DNA of 64,000 bases from Streptomyces violascens (GTDB lineage Bacteria; Actinomycetota; Actinomycetes; Streptomycetales; Streptomycetaceae): NCBI RefSeq assembly GCF_014649955.1, contig NZ_BMUA01000001.1:868001-932000 (forward strand). The letters are read 5' to 3'. Under the pieces are notes generated by a model, which made no database searches, was not told the origin of the DNA, and worked only from the letters and a program-made list of their open reading frames with translations. Below, one piece after another: positions 16,226 through 24,304 of this stretch (positions are counted from its first letter, which is position 1; every line of letters begins with the position of its first letter). The translations under genes were made by a program, and so were the position numbers.

Positions 16226-17929
16226 TCAGCAGGTCTTCAGGCCCGGCACCGGCTGGTCGTTGTCGCCGCCCTTCAGGTAGACCACGCTGACGTAGACGTT
16301 CGTGTTGCCGCTGTCGTCGTCGGTCCTGGCCCACCAGGTGTTGGTCCATTTCCCGTACGTCTCGCGCCGGCCCAGGTCCGCCTGGCAATAGAAGTAGTTG
16401 GTGCCCGCGTTGAGCACGCCCGCCGCGCCGCCGTCGTGGCGGATGGACTTCGCGGTGCGCCACACCTGGCAGTCGAACTTGCCTCCCGCGGTCGGCCGGC
16501 AGCTGCCGGCCGGGGGCTCGGCGCCACCCGAGGTGCCGCCCGTGCCGGGGGCGCTCGGGGTGTTCTTCTTCGGGTCGGGCGCCTTGCTCGCGTCGCCCTT
16601 CGCATCCCCGCCCTTCCCGGCGTCACCCTTGGCGGACGGCTTCGGGCTCGAACTCGGCCTGGACGAGGGCGAGTTGGGCATCGGGCTCGCGGAGGGACCG
16701 GATGTGTTCAGGCCCGCGGAGCCGAGCTGATCGTCCGCCGCGCCCGTGCCCGGGGGCGCGCTGTTCGCCGCCCCCACGGCCTGACCGCCTCTCGCGTCTC
16801 CGTGATCGAGGAGCGCGTACGCGACACCGCCGCCGACGAGCAGCACGGCGGCCGCCCCGGCCGCGATCAGGACCTTGCCCCCGCTCCGCCCGGCCGAGGG
16901 GCGCGGCTCCGGAGTCGGTTCCGGGATCTGCGTGACCACCGGCCCAAAGCCTTCGGGCTGCTCCGGCACGGGCGTGACCGGCCCGAATCCCTCCGGCCGG
17001 TGCGGCAGCACATCGCGTACGGTCGCCGAGCGCGGCGGCGAGGGGGCCGACAGGGAAGTCCGCACCGCGGTCGGCCCCGTCTCCCCCGGGCCCGCGGCAG
17101 CCGCTACCTCCGCGAGCAGCCGTGCCGCGGTCCCCGCGTCGGGCCGCTGCGTCGGGTCCTTGTCCATGAGGCGCCGCAGTACGGGCCCGAGCGGTCCGGC
17201 CCGGCGTGCCTCGGGCAGTGGCTCGACCACGATCGCGTTCAGGGTCGACCAGGTGGAGGTGCGGCGGAAGGGGGCCGCGCCTTCGACGGCGGCGTACAGC
17301 GTCGCGCCGAGCGCCCAGACGTCGGACGCGGGGCCGGGTTCCTGGCCCTGGGCCCGCTCGGGAGCCAGGTAGTCGAGGGAGCCGACCAGCTCGCCGCTGC
17401 GGGTCAGATGGGTTTCCGAGCCGTCGCCGGGGTCGTCCATGGCGGCGATGCCGAAGTCGGTGAGGACCACCCGGCCCGAGGCGTCGAGCAGCACGTTGCC
17501 GGGCTTCACGTCGCGGTGCAGCACGCCCGCCCGGTGGGCCGCGGCCAGCGCTTCGAGGACCTTGGCGCCGATGGCGGCGGCCTCACCGGGTTCCAGGACG
17601 CCGCGTTCGCGGAGCACGTCGTCGAGCGAGGGGCCCTCGACCAGCTCCATGACGATGACGGGCCGGCCCTCGTGCTCGGTGACGTCGTGGACGGCGACGA
17701 CCGAGGGGTGGCGCACCCGTGCCGCCGCCCGCGCCTCTCGCTGCATGCGCAGGCACAGATCGCCCAGCTCGGGCGCGGAGGCGTCGCTGAAGGTGCGCAG
17801 TTCCTTGACGGCGACCTCGCGGCCGAGCACTTCGTCGTGGGCGCGCCACACGACGCCCATGCCGCCTCGGCCGAGCTGCTCGACGACCCGGTAGCGGCCC
17901 GCCAGTAGTTGGCTCTCCCCCGTAGACAC
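16226..17929 (-). CDS. Serine/threonine protein kinase, membrane-anchored
   Basis: A 567-residue eukaryotic-type kinase. The catalytic domain spans about 13-270: LGRGGMGVVW glycine loop, VAVKEL (Lys42), HRDVKPGNVLL catalytic loop, TDFGIA. A Pro-rich juxtamembrane linker with repeats of EGFGPVT leads to one transmembrane span (VLIAAGAAAVLLVGGGVAYALL, about 355-376). A long Ser/Pro/Lys-rich spacer then carries a C-terminal extracytoplasmic module of about 95 residues with four Cys and many Trp (GTNYFYCQADLG, TNTWWARTDDD). That module is not a PASTA repeat, so the sensed ligand is probably not muropeptide. The GTG at 17929 fits the kinase N-terminus. Monogenic. Confidence 0.9.
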   Translation of the reverse strand: MSTGESQLLAGRYRVVEQLGRGGMGVVWRAHDEVLGREVAVKELRTFSDASAPELGDLCLRMQREARAAARVRHPSVVAVHDVTEHEGRPVIVMELVEGPSLDDVLRERGVLEPGEAAAIGAKVLEALAAAHRAGVLHRDVKPGNVLLDASGRVVLTDFGIAAMDDPGDGSETHLTRSGELVGSLDYLAPERAQGQEPGPASDVWALGATLYAAVEGAAPFRRTSTWSTLNAIVVEPLPEARRAGPLGPVLRRLMDKDPTQRPDAGTAARLLAEVAAAAGPGETGPTAVRTSLSAPSPPRSATVRDVLPHRPEGFGPVTPVPEQPEGFGPVVTQIPEPTPEPRPSAGRSGGKVLIAAGAAAVLLVGGGVAYALLDHGDARGGQAVGAANSAPPGTGAADDQLGSAGLNTSGPSASPMPNSPSSRPSSSPKPSAKGDAGKGGDAKGDASKAPDPKKNTPSAPGTGGTSGGAEPPAGSCRPTAGGKFDCQVWRTAKSIRHDGGAAGVLNAGTNYFYCQADLGRRETYGKWTNTWWARTDDDSGNTNVYVSVVYLKGGDNDQPVPGLKTC

Positions 17930-18019
17930 CGCTGCCCCGTCCCTGTGTGGCGATTGTGGTCGCGTACAGAGTACGGGGCAGCGGTGACAGTCCTCGGGGC
18001 CCGTGCGGTCCCGGTCGGG

Positions 18020-19318
18020 CTACGGGGCGGTGACGGTGAGCGTGCCGCGGCGGGGCGAGGCGAACGCGTCGAGGTCGGCGCGGGTCAGGCCGGTCAGGCG
18101 GGCCACCTCGGCGTTGTCGAGGGCGCCGCAGTCCAGGCCTCGCAGCAGGTAGCCGCTGAGCGCCTTGGCGGTGGCGGGCTCGTCCATGACGTCGCCCTCG
18201 GTCTTGGCGACGTACGCGGCGAGGCGTCCGGCGGCCTGCTCCAGGCCCTCGCGGTAGAAGGCGTACACGGCCGCGTAGCGGGTCGGCATGTGGCCGGGGT
18301 GCATGTCCCAGCCCTGGTAGTAGGCGCGCGCCAGGGCGCGGCGGGTGAGGCCGTAGTGGAGGCGCCAGGCCTCGTGGACGTGCTCGGTCGAGCCGACGGG
18401 CAGCACGTTGGTCGAGCCGTCCGAGACGCGTACGCCGGTGCCCGCGGCGGCGACCTGCATGACGGCCTTGGCGTGGTCGGCGGCGGGGTGGTCGCTGGCC
18501 TGGTAGGCGGCGGAGACACCGACGCAGGCGCTGTAGTCGAAGGTGCCGTAGTGCAGGCCGGTGGCGCGGCCCTGGGCGGCGTCGATCATCTTCGCGACGG
18601 CGGCGGTGCCGTCGGCGGCCAGGATCGACTGGCTGGTCTCGATCTGGATCTCGAAGCCGAGCCGCCCCTCGGGCAGGCCGTGCGCCTTCTCGAAGGCGCC
18701 GAGCAGCCGAACGAAGGCGGTGACCTGCTCGGGGTAGGTCACCTTCGGCAGGGTCAGGACGAGGCCGTCGGGCAGGCCGCCGTGCTGCATGAGGCTGGTG
18801 AGGAAGACGTCGGTGGTGCGGATGCCCCGGTCGCGTACGGCGGCTTCCATGCACTTCATGCGGATGCCCATGTACGGGGCCGCGGTGCCGTTGCGGAAGG
18901 CCTCGGCGATGAGGCGGGCGGCGCGCGCGGCGTCGGCGTCCTCCTCGGCGTCGGGGCGCGGGCCGTAGCCGTCCTCGAAGTCGACGCGCAGGTCCTCGAT
19001 GGGCTCGCTCTGGAGCTTGGCGCGCACCCGGTCGTACACCGGGGCCGCGAGCTCGTCGGAGATGCCGAGCACCTTGGCGAAGGACGCGGCGTCCGGGGCG
19101 TGTTCGTCGAGGGCGGCAAGCGCCTGGTCGCCCCAGGCGCGGATGGTGCCCGCGTCGAAGACGTCACCGGGTACGTAGACGGTGTGCACGGGCTGGCGGG
19201 TGCCGGGGTCGCCCGGGTAACGGCGGGCGAGCTCCTCGTCCACCGCCACGAGGGAGGCACTGATCTCCTCGCTCACGACGCCGGCGAGGCTCGTTGCCAC
19301 CTGCTCCTGCTGACCCAT
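18020..19318 (-). CDS. DUF6986 family protein (HpcH/HpaI aldolase-like)
   Basis: A 432-residue protein of the DUF6986 family, distantly related to citrate lyase beta/malate synthase-type TIM barrels. LRVDFEDGYGPRPDAEEDAD and FEIQIETSQSIL resemble the acidic metal-binding segments of these enzymes, and DMHPGHMPTRYAAVYAFYREG near the C-terminus is strongly family-like. No substrate is established. Upstream, an IclR-type palindrome suggests control together with glyoxylate or purine catabolism, which is inference. The ATG at 19318 lies close to that operator. Confidence 0.78.
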   Translation of the reverse strand: MGQQEQVATSLAGVVSEEISASLVAVDEELARRYPGDPGTRQPVHTVYVPGDVFDAGTIRAWGDQALAALDEHAPDAASFAKVLGISDELAAPVYDRVRAKLQSEPIEDLRVDFEDGYGPRPDAEEDADAARAARLIAEAFRNGTAAPYMGIRMKCMEAAVRDRGIRTTDVFLTSLMQHGGLPDGLVLTLPKVTYPEQVTAFVRLLGAFEKAHGLPEGRLGFEIQIETSQSILAADGTAAVAKMIDAAQGRATGLHYGTFDYSACVGVSAAYQASDHPAADHAKAVMQVAAAGTGVRVSDGSTNVLPVGSTEHVHEAWRLHYGLTRRALARAYYQGWDMHPGHMPTRYAAVYAFYREGLEQAAGRLAAYVAKTEGDVMDEPATAKALSGYLLRGLDCGALDNAEVARLTGLTRADLDAFASPRRGTLTVTAP

Positions 19319-19345
19319 CCTGCACCCTCCACACGGTCGAAACTT

Positions 19346-19360
19346 TTCCGCTTCACGGAA
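19346..19360. promoter_or_regulatory. IclR-like palindrome upstream of DUF6986 gene
   Basis: TTCCG-CTTCA-CGGAA is a perfect inverted repeat of 5-base arms, 28 bases before the DUF6986 start. The TTCCG...CGGAA form resembles operators of IclR-type repressors in actinomycetes. A weaker related motif follows at about 19367-19377. Confidence 0.5.
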
Positions 19361-19423
19361 TCAACAATCCGTATAGCGAAGTTAATAGGCCGCTCCTCCT
19401 GCGTCAATGGTTGTCCCAAACGG

Positions 19424-19462
19424 CCCGGGGCCGCGCGGTGAAGATCACCACGCGGCCCCGGG
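19424..19462 (-). terminator. Strong hairpin downstream of etfA
   Basis: CCCGGGGCCGCG pairs perfectly with CGCGGCCCCGGG, and inside it GGTGA pairs with TCACC around an AGA loop, giving a near-continuous 17-pair stem. It starts 19 bases past the etfA stop and insulates the DUF6986 promoter. Confidence 0.8.
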
Positions 19463-19480
19463 ACCGGAAGAACTCGCAGG

Positions 19481-20443
19481 TCAGCCCTTGCGGGCGTTGA
19501 CCTCTTCGGTGAGCTGCGGGACGACCTGGAACAGGTCGCCGACCACGCCGTAGTCGACCAGGTCGAAGATCGGGGCCTCGGCGTCCTTGTTGACGGCCAC
19601 GATGGTCTTCGAGGTCTGCATGCCGGCCCGGTGCTGGATGGCGCCGGAGATGCCGTTGGCGATGTAGAGCTGCGGCGAGACGGACTTGCCGGTCTGGCCG
19701 ACCTGGTTGGAGTGCGGGTACCAGCCCGCGTCCACAGCGGCGCGGGAGGCACCGACGGCCGCGCCGAGCGAGTCGGCGAGGGCCTCGATGATCCCGAAGT
19801 TCTCGGCGCCGTTGACGCCGCGGCCGCCGGAGACCACGATCGCGGCCTCGGTCAGCTCGGGGCGGCCGGTCGACTCGCGCGGGGTGCGCGAGGTGACCTT
19901 GGTGCCGGTGGCAAGCGCGGAGAACGTGACCGACAGGGCCTCGACGGCGCCCGCGGCCGGGGCGGCCTCCACGGCGGCCGAGTTCGGCTTGACCGTGATG
20001 ACCGGGGTGCCCTTGGAGACGCGGGACTTGGTGGTGAAGGAGGCGGCGAACGCGGACTGCGTGGCCACCGGACCCTCGTCACCGGCCTCCAGGTCGACGG
20101 CGTCGGTGATGATGCCGGAGCCGATGCGGACCGCGAGGCGGGCCGCGATCTCCTTGCCCTCGGCGGAGGACGGGACGAGCACGGCGGCCGGGGACACGGC
20201 GTCGTACGCGGCCTGGAGGGCGTCCACCTTCGGTACGACGAGGTACTCGGCGAACTCGGGGGCGTCGGCGGTGAGGACCTTGACCGCGCCGTGCTCGGCG
20301 AGCGCGGCGGCGGTGTTCTCGGCGCCCGCGCCGAGCGCGACGGCGACGGGCTCGCCGATGCGGCGGGCCAGCGTCAGCAGTTCGAGGGTGGGCTTGCGGA
20401 CGGCGCCGTCCACGTGGTCGACGTAGACCAGAACTTCAGCCAT
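19481..20443 (-). CDS. etfA: Electron transfer flavoprotein, alpha subunit
   Basis: A 320-residue alpha subunit of ETF, which takes electrons from acyl-CoA dehydrogenases. The N-terminal Rossmann-like domain is followed by the C-terminal FAD-binding domain: [52 protein letters not shown] and [24 protein letters not shown] are the ETF-alpha signatures. GGAG precedes the ATG at 20443. It follows etfB after 105 bases that can fold into stable hairpins. The strong terminator after the stop makes this a two-gene operon. Confidence 0.96.
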   Translation of the reverse strand: MAEVLVYVDHVDGAVRKPTLELLTLARRIGEPVAVALGAGAENTAAALAEHGAVKVLTADAPEFAEYLVVPKVDALQAAYDAVSPAAVLVPSSAEGKEIAARLAVRIGSGIITDAVDLEAGDEGPVATQSAFAASFTTKSRVSKGTPVITVKPNSAAVEAAPAAGAVEALSVTFSALATGTKVTSRTPRESTGRPELTEAAIVVSGGRGVNGAENFGIIEALADSLGAAVGASRAAVDAGWYPHSNQVGQTGKSVSPQLYIANGISGAIQHRAGMQTSKTIVAVNKDAEAPIFDLVDYGVVGDLFQVVPQLTEEVNARKG

Positions 20444-20448
20444 GGGAC

Positions 20449-20548
20449 TTCAATCTCCTGCAAGTGCGAAGAAAAGACGGGCAGTTGAGGGGCTCGGCGA
20501 GCCCTAAGTGCGGGGTCGGCCCGGAAAGTTCCCGGACCGGTGGGGCAC
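20449..20548 (-). other. Structured etfB-etfA intercistronic region
   Basis: The gap contains a compact hairpin GGGCTCG-G-CGAGCCC at 20490-20504 and a larger inverted repeat whose ends are AAGTGC (20506) and GCACTT (20545), with further GGTC/GACC and CCGG pairing inside. This is unusual for a gene pair needing equal subunits and could stabilise or trim the message. Confidence 0.45.
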
Positions 20549-21334
20549 TTAGATGAACTTCTGGCCGGCCAGGAACTCGGCCAGCTGCTTGCCGCCCTCG
20601 CCCTCGTCCTTGACGATCGTGCCGGCCGTGCGGGCCGGACGCTCGGCCGCGGAGTCGACCGCGGTCCAGGAGCCTTCGAGGCCGACCTCGTCGGCGTCGA
20701 TGTCCAGGTCGCCCAGGTCCAGGGACTCCACCGGCTTCTTCTTGGCGGCCATGATGCCCTTGAAGGACGGGTAGCGGGCCTCGCCCGACTGGTCCGTCAC
20801 CGACACGACGGCCGGCAGGGACGCCTCCAGCTGCTCGGAAGCGGTGTCGCCGTCGCGGCGGCCCTTCACGACGCCGTCCTCGACGGAGACCTCGGAGAGC
20901 AGCGTGACCTGCGGGACGCCGAGGCGCTCCGCGAGCAGCGCCGGCAGGACACCCATGGTGCCGTCGGTCGACGCCATGCCGCAGATGACCAGGTCGTAGC
21001 CGGTCTTCTCGACGGCCTTGGCCAGGACCAGCGAGGTGCCGATCACGTCGGTGCCGTGCAGGTCGTCGTCCTCGACGTGGACGGCCTTGTCGGCGCCCAT
21101 GGAAAGCGCCTTGCGCAGCGCGTCCTTGGCGTCCTCGGGGCCGACGGTCAGCACGGTGATCTCCGCGTCGTCCGCCTCGTCGGCGATCTGCAGTGCCTGC
21201 TCGACCGCGTACTCGTCGAGCTCCGAAAGGAGGCCGTCGACGTCGTCGCGGTCGACGGTCAGGTCATCGGCGAAGTGCCGGTCGCCGGTGGCGTCGGGCA
21301 CGTACTTCACACAGACAACGATCCTCAAGCTCAC
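20549..21334 (-). CDS. etfB: Electron transfer flavoprotein, beta subunit
   Basis: A 261-residue beta subunit of ETF, carrying the structural AMP site. MSLRIVVCVKYVPDAT at the N-terminus, VLTVGPEDAKDALRKALSMGADKAVHV and CGMASTDGTMGVLPALLAERLG are typical of the family. It forms a heterodimer with EtfA, receiving electrons from fatty-acid and amino-acid dehydrogenases. The GTG at 21334 follows GGAGAG. A TACT-N4-AGTA palindrome about 110 bases upstream suggests TetR-type control, as for many lipid-catabolism genes. Confidence 0.96.
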   Translation of the reverse strand: MSLRIVVCVKYVPDATGDRHFADDLTVDRDDVDGLLSELDEYAVEQALQIADEADDAEITVLTVGPEDAKDALRKALSMGADKAVHVEDDDLHGTDVIGTSLVLAKAVEKTGYDLVICGMASTDGTMGVLPALLAERLGVPQVTLLSEVSVEDGVVKGRRDGDTASEQLEASLPAVVSVTDQSGEARYPSFKGIMAAKKKPVESLDLGDLDIDADEVGLEGSWTAVDSAAERPARTAGTIVKDEGEGGKQLAEFLAGQKFI

Positions 21335-21442
21335 GCCGGCTCTCCTACTGCATCGTCATTTCTGGGCTGCCTTGTTGCACGCAGCATAGGCGCCTGATGG
21401 GGCGGTTTCCGGTCGGGGCGACCGGCGCTCCGAACGAAATAT

Positions 21443-21454
21443 TACTCGCCAGTA
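21443..21454. promoter_or_regulatory. TetR-type palindrome upstream of etfBA
   Basis: TACT-CGCC-AGTA is an inverted repeat within an AT-rich stretch about 110 bases before the etfB start. Similar repeats serve TetR-family regulators of fatty-acid degradation genes. The regulator is not in the window. Confidence 0.4.
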
Positions 21455-21533
21455 CACCCAGCTTGTCCCCAGTAAGCAAGCGCTTTGAACTGTGACCTTG
21501 CCAACGCTGAGTAATCGAACCGGTGAGGAACTC

Positions 21534-22043
21534 TCAGTCGCGCAGCGCGTTGAAGCGGCCCTGGTGATAGAGCAGCGGGCGGCCGGCGCCCGCGGGGTCG
21601 CCGACGACCGCCTGGCCGAGCACGATGCGGTGGTCCCCGGCCGGAACGCGGGCCACCACCTTGCACACCAGCCAGGCCAGGACGCCGTCGAGGACGGGCA
21701 CGCCCTCGGGGCCGGTGCGCCAGTCGGTGGCCGGGCCGAACCGGTCGGCGCCGCTGCGGGCGAAGGTGGCCGCCAGGTCCTGCTGGTGCTCGCCGAGTAT
21801 GTGCACGCCGATGTGGTCGGCCTCGGCGACGACGGGCCAGCTGGAGGACCCGGTGCCGATCCCGAACGAGATCAACGGGGGCTCCGCGGCAACGGAGTTG
21901 AGCGAGGTGGCGGTGAAGCCGACGGGCCGGCCGCCACTCTGGGCGGTGATCACCGCGACGCCCGCGGCGTGCTGACGGAAGACCGACTTGAACAGTTCGG
22001 GAGAGGCGGTCTGAGCGGTACGGAGCTCGGGCGAGGCCGTCAT
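21534..22043 (-). CDS. Flavin reductase family protein
   Basis: A 169-residue FMN-binding split-barrel flavin reductase. FRQHAAGVAVITAQSGGRPVGFTATSLNSVAAEPPLISFGIG is the flavin/NADH-binding segment and GDHRIVLGQ the C-terminal signature. It supplies reduced flavin to a two-component monooxygenase or acts in sulfur metabolism. The ATG at 22043 follows AAGGA. A short Cys-ending leader peptide precedes it by 43 bases on the same strand, which suggests translation-dependent control by cysteine, as for sulfur-assimilation genes of this genus. Confidence 0.87.
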   Translation of the reverse strand: MTASPELRTAQTASPELFKSVFRQHAAGVAVITAQSGGRPVGFTATSLNSVAAEPPLISFGIGTGSSSWPVVAEADHIGVHILGEHQQDLAATFARSGADRFGPATDWRTGPEGVPVLDGVLAWLVCKVVARVPAGDHRIVLGQAVVGDPAGAGRPLLYHQGRFNALRD

Positions 22044-22086
22044 GGAATTGTCCTTCTGCAGTGGGTCCGACGGGGGCTGCGGGTGT

Positions 22087-22167
22087 TCAGCAGCCCGGAC
22101 AGCGCGCACTCGCGTTGCGGGCGAGGTCCACGTGGGCGCGTCCGTAGAGAAGGAGGTCTGTCGGCAC
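22087..22167 (-). CDS. Putative Cys-responsive leader peptide, 26 residues
   Basis: A 26-codon frame from GTG 22167 encodes a peptide with the pattern of Streptomyces leader peptides: a short hydrophobic start, then GRAHVDLARNASARCPGC. The conserved HVDLAR...CP.C ending is the hallmark of these peptides, which precede sulfur-metabolism genes and probably stall ribosomes when cysteine is low. It lies 43 bases upstream of the flavin reductase. There is no good ribosome binding site, so it may be translated from a near-leaderless transcript. Confidence 0.65.
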   Translation of the reverse strand: MPTDLLLYGRAHVDLARNASARCPGC

Positions 22168-22265
22168 ATCGTCAGACTGACGATTCGGCGCGGTCGCAGT
22201 CAAGTGGCTCCCGGGATATGGGAGATCCCTCACTGCGGACCTCGGCGAGAAGGCGGGCGCGCACC

Positions 22266-22601
22266 TCACACCGCCTGCCCGAGCGCCGCGATGACGTCCG
22301 CACGGCGCGGCTGCCCGGCCGCCCGGCGCACGATGCGGCCCGCCGCATCCAGCACGAGCACGGTCGGGGTGCGCGCGATCTCCAGGTCCCGTACGAGAGC
22401 GAGCCGCTCCTCCGCGTCGATCTCCACGTGCGCGACACCGTCCACCATCGCGGCCACCTCGGCCAGGGTGCGCCGGGTCGCCCGGCAGGGCTGGCAGAAG
22501 GCGCTGGAGAACTGCACCAGGGTGGCCCGCCGCCCGAGCCCGTGCCCCAGCTCGGCCTCGCCGAGCCTGCGCCCGCCGTCGTCCACCACGCCACCTTCCA
22601 C
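22266..22601 (-). CDS. Thioredoxin family protein
   Basis: A 111-residue thioredoxin-fold protein. The redox motif is FCQPC (in FSSAFCQPCRATR), with the cis-Pro loop RTPTVLVLD and C-terminal helix. The CQPC dipeptide differs from the CGPC of housekeeping thioredoxins, so the redox potential and partners probably differ. The start is uncertain: GTG 22601 follows GGGGG, but an in-frame GTG further upstream (22625) would add eight residues. It lies upstream of the leader peptide and flavin reductase on the same strand. Confidence 0.8.
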   Translation of the reverse strand: MEGGVVDDGGRRLGEAELGHGLGRRATLVQFSSAFCQPCRATRRTLAEVAAMVDGVAHVEIDAEERLALVRDLEIARTPTVLVLDAAGRIVRRAAGQPRRADVIAALGQAV

Positions 22602-22850
22602 GACTGCCCCCGCCCACGTCTTCACGCCACCACTACCTGCCCTGTCGTACGGTTGCAGCGCGTATCGGTCCGCAATGATTCCCCCGGCCCCGACCTGCGA
22701 AGACGTGACGAGAATCTCCCCTGCGCACAGCGCCAGGACTGGCCAGCTCGTCCCACATCGGGCACCATCTGCCCAAAGCCTAAAACCTACGGCTGCGTAA
22801 CTTATTCTCCGGGAGCACCCTCCCCGGGCACACGAAGGGTCTCCCCTCAG

Positions 22851-23582
22851 ATGGCAGAACTCGTCTATCGGCCGGTCATCGGCGCCGCACGCACGATGTT
22901 CAAGGCGCTCGACCTGAAGATCGACACCCAGGGTTCGGAGAACATCCCGCGCACGGGCGGGGCGGTGCTCGTCAGCAATCACATCAGTTATCTGGACTTC
23001 ATCTTCACCGGACTCGCGGCGCTGCCACAGAAGCGGCTTGTGCGCTTCATGGCCAAGGAGTCGGTGTTCCGGCACAAGATCTCCGGCCCGCTGATGCGCG
23101 GCATGAAGCACATCCCGGTCGACCGCAAGCAGGGCGAGGACGCCTACCAGCACGCGCTGGCTTCGCTGCGTTCCGGCGAGGTGATCGGCGTGTTCCCGGA
23201 GGCGACGATCTCGCAGTCCTTCACGCTGAAGAGCTTCAAGTCGGGTGCGGCCCGGCTCGCACAGGAGGCCGGGGTTCCGCTGATCCCGATGGCGTTGTGG
23301 GGCACCCAGCGGGTGTGGACCAAGGGACGGCCCCGCAACTTCAAGCGCAGCCACATCCCCGTCACGATCCGGGTCGGCGAGCCCGTGGAGGCGCCCACCG
23401 ACCAGTTCGCGGGGGCCATCACGCGGCGGCTGCGCGAGCGCTGCCAGGAGCTGCTCGAAGCGGCCCAGCGCGCCTATCCCGTACGCCCGAAGGACGCGAG
23501 CGACACCTGGTGGGTGCCGGCGCACCTGGGCGGCACGGCGCCGACACCCGAGCAGGTGAAGGCCGCCGAGGCCAAGGGCTGA
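22851..23582 (+). CDS. 1-acyl-sn-glycerol-3-phosphate acyltransferase (PlsC-like)
   Basis: A 243-residue membrane-associated acyltransferase of phospholipid synthesis. The HX4D motif is NHISYLD (H44, D49); FMAKESVFRHKISGPLMRGMKHIPVDR is the glycerol-phosphate binding segment and VFPEATISQSF replaces the usual FPEGTRS. IPMALWGTQRVW is the final conserved motif. The ATG at 22851 is the start giving the normal N-terminus. It is monogenic; the next gene is convergent with only four bases between stops. Confidence 0.92.
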   Translation: MAELVYRPVIGAARTMFKALDLKIDTQGSENIPRTGGAVLVSNHISYLDFIFTGLAALPQKRLVRFMAKESVFRHKISGPLMRGMKHIPVDRKQGEDAYQHALASLRSGEVIGVFPEATISQSFTLKSFKSGAARLAQEAGVPLIPMALWGTQRVWTKGRPRNFKRSHIPVTIRVGEPVEAPTDQFAGAITRRLRERCQELLEAAQRAYPVRPKDASDTWWVPAHLGGTAPTPEQVKAAEAKG

Positions 23583-23586
23583 ATCG

Positions 23587-24291
23587 TCACTTCTGTACGG
23601 ATACGGCGACCGGGGCATGGACGGTGATCCGCGCCCCGGGGCTGAACTTCTCCAGGAGCTCGGCCAGTTCGGCGCCGGCCGTGACCAGGTCGCAGTGCGG
23701 CGCCATGCCCTCCAGGAGGAAGAGCGCGTTCACCGACTCCTCGGTGAGCCTGGTCCGCACCCCCTGCCGCCAGTTCCAGCGGCGGCAGGTGACGCCCTCG
23801 TCGTCGCGCCACACCACTTCGCCCGCGTCCGGATGCTCGACGGCCGCCTCGCCGCCCGCGACGGTGTGGAACGGCTCCTCGCCCGTGGCCCGCACCAGAC
23901 GCATCGACCCCTTGATGTGATCGGTGTCCTCGCCGCCGACCGGGACGAGGTGGGCGACGCTGATCGCGTTGTACACGTCGACGAGCCGGTTGATGCGCGG
24001 AAGGCCGCCGTCGGCCAGGGCCCGCTTGGCGAGCGCCTCGGCCGAGTTGCGGGTGCGGTTCGGCTTGGAGCCGAAGGCGGTGTAGGCGGCGCGCCAGGCG
24101 GCCATGTGCGGGTCCTCGTGCGGGGCCCGGCCCGCAAGGCGCTCGGCGAGCCGGCGCGCGGCGTCGTCGAGCAGTGCCGAACTCGCCTCGTCACTGGGCG
24201 CGTTGACGAGTCCGTACGCCTCGACGGCGACGTGGGTGAAGCCGGGTGCGATGGCCCCGACGTCGTCGGACACGGTGAGTTCGAGCGTCAT
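23587..24291 (-). CDS. B3/4 domain-containing protein
   Basis: A 234-residue stand-alone B3/4 domain, the module found in the editing region of phenylalanyl-tRNA synthetase beta chain. The pattern WRAAYTAFGSKPNRTRNSAEAL, LPRINRLVDVYNAISV and VWRDDEGVTCRRWNWRQG is characteristic of the free-standing proteins. These may hydrolyse mischarged tRNA or act on modified amino acids, which is not established. It starts 13 bases after the transglutaminase-like gene, so the pair is an operon. Confidence 0.85.
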   Translation of the reverse strand: MTLELTVSDDVGAIAPGFTHVAVEAYGLVNAPSDEASSALLDDAARRLAERLAGRAPHEDPHMAAWRAAYTAFGSKPNRTRNSAEALAKRALADGGLPRINRLVDVYNAISVAHLVPVGGEDTDHIKGSMRLVRATGEEPFHTVAGGEAAVEHPDAGEVVWRDDEGVTCRRWNWRQGVRTRLTEESVNALFLLEGMAPHCDLVTAGAELAELLEKFSPGARITVHAPVAVSVQK

Positions 24292-24304
24292 GATCGGTGG
24301 TGCC

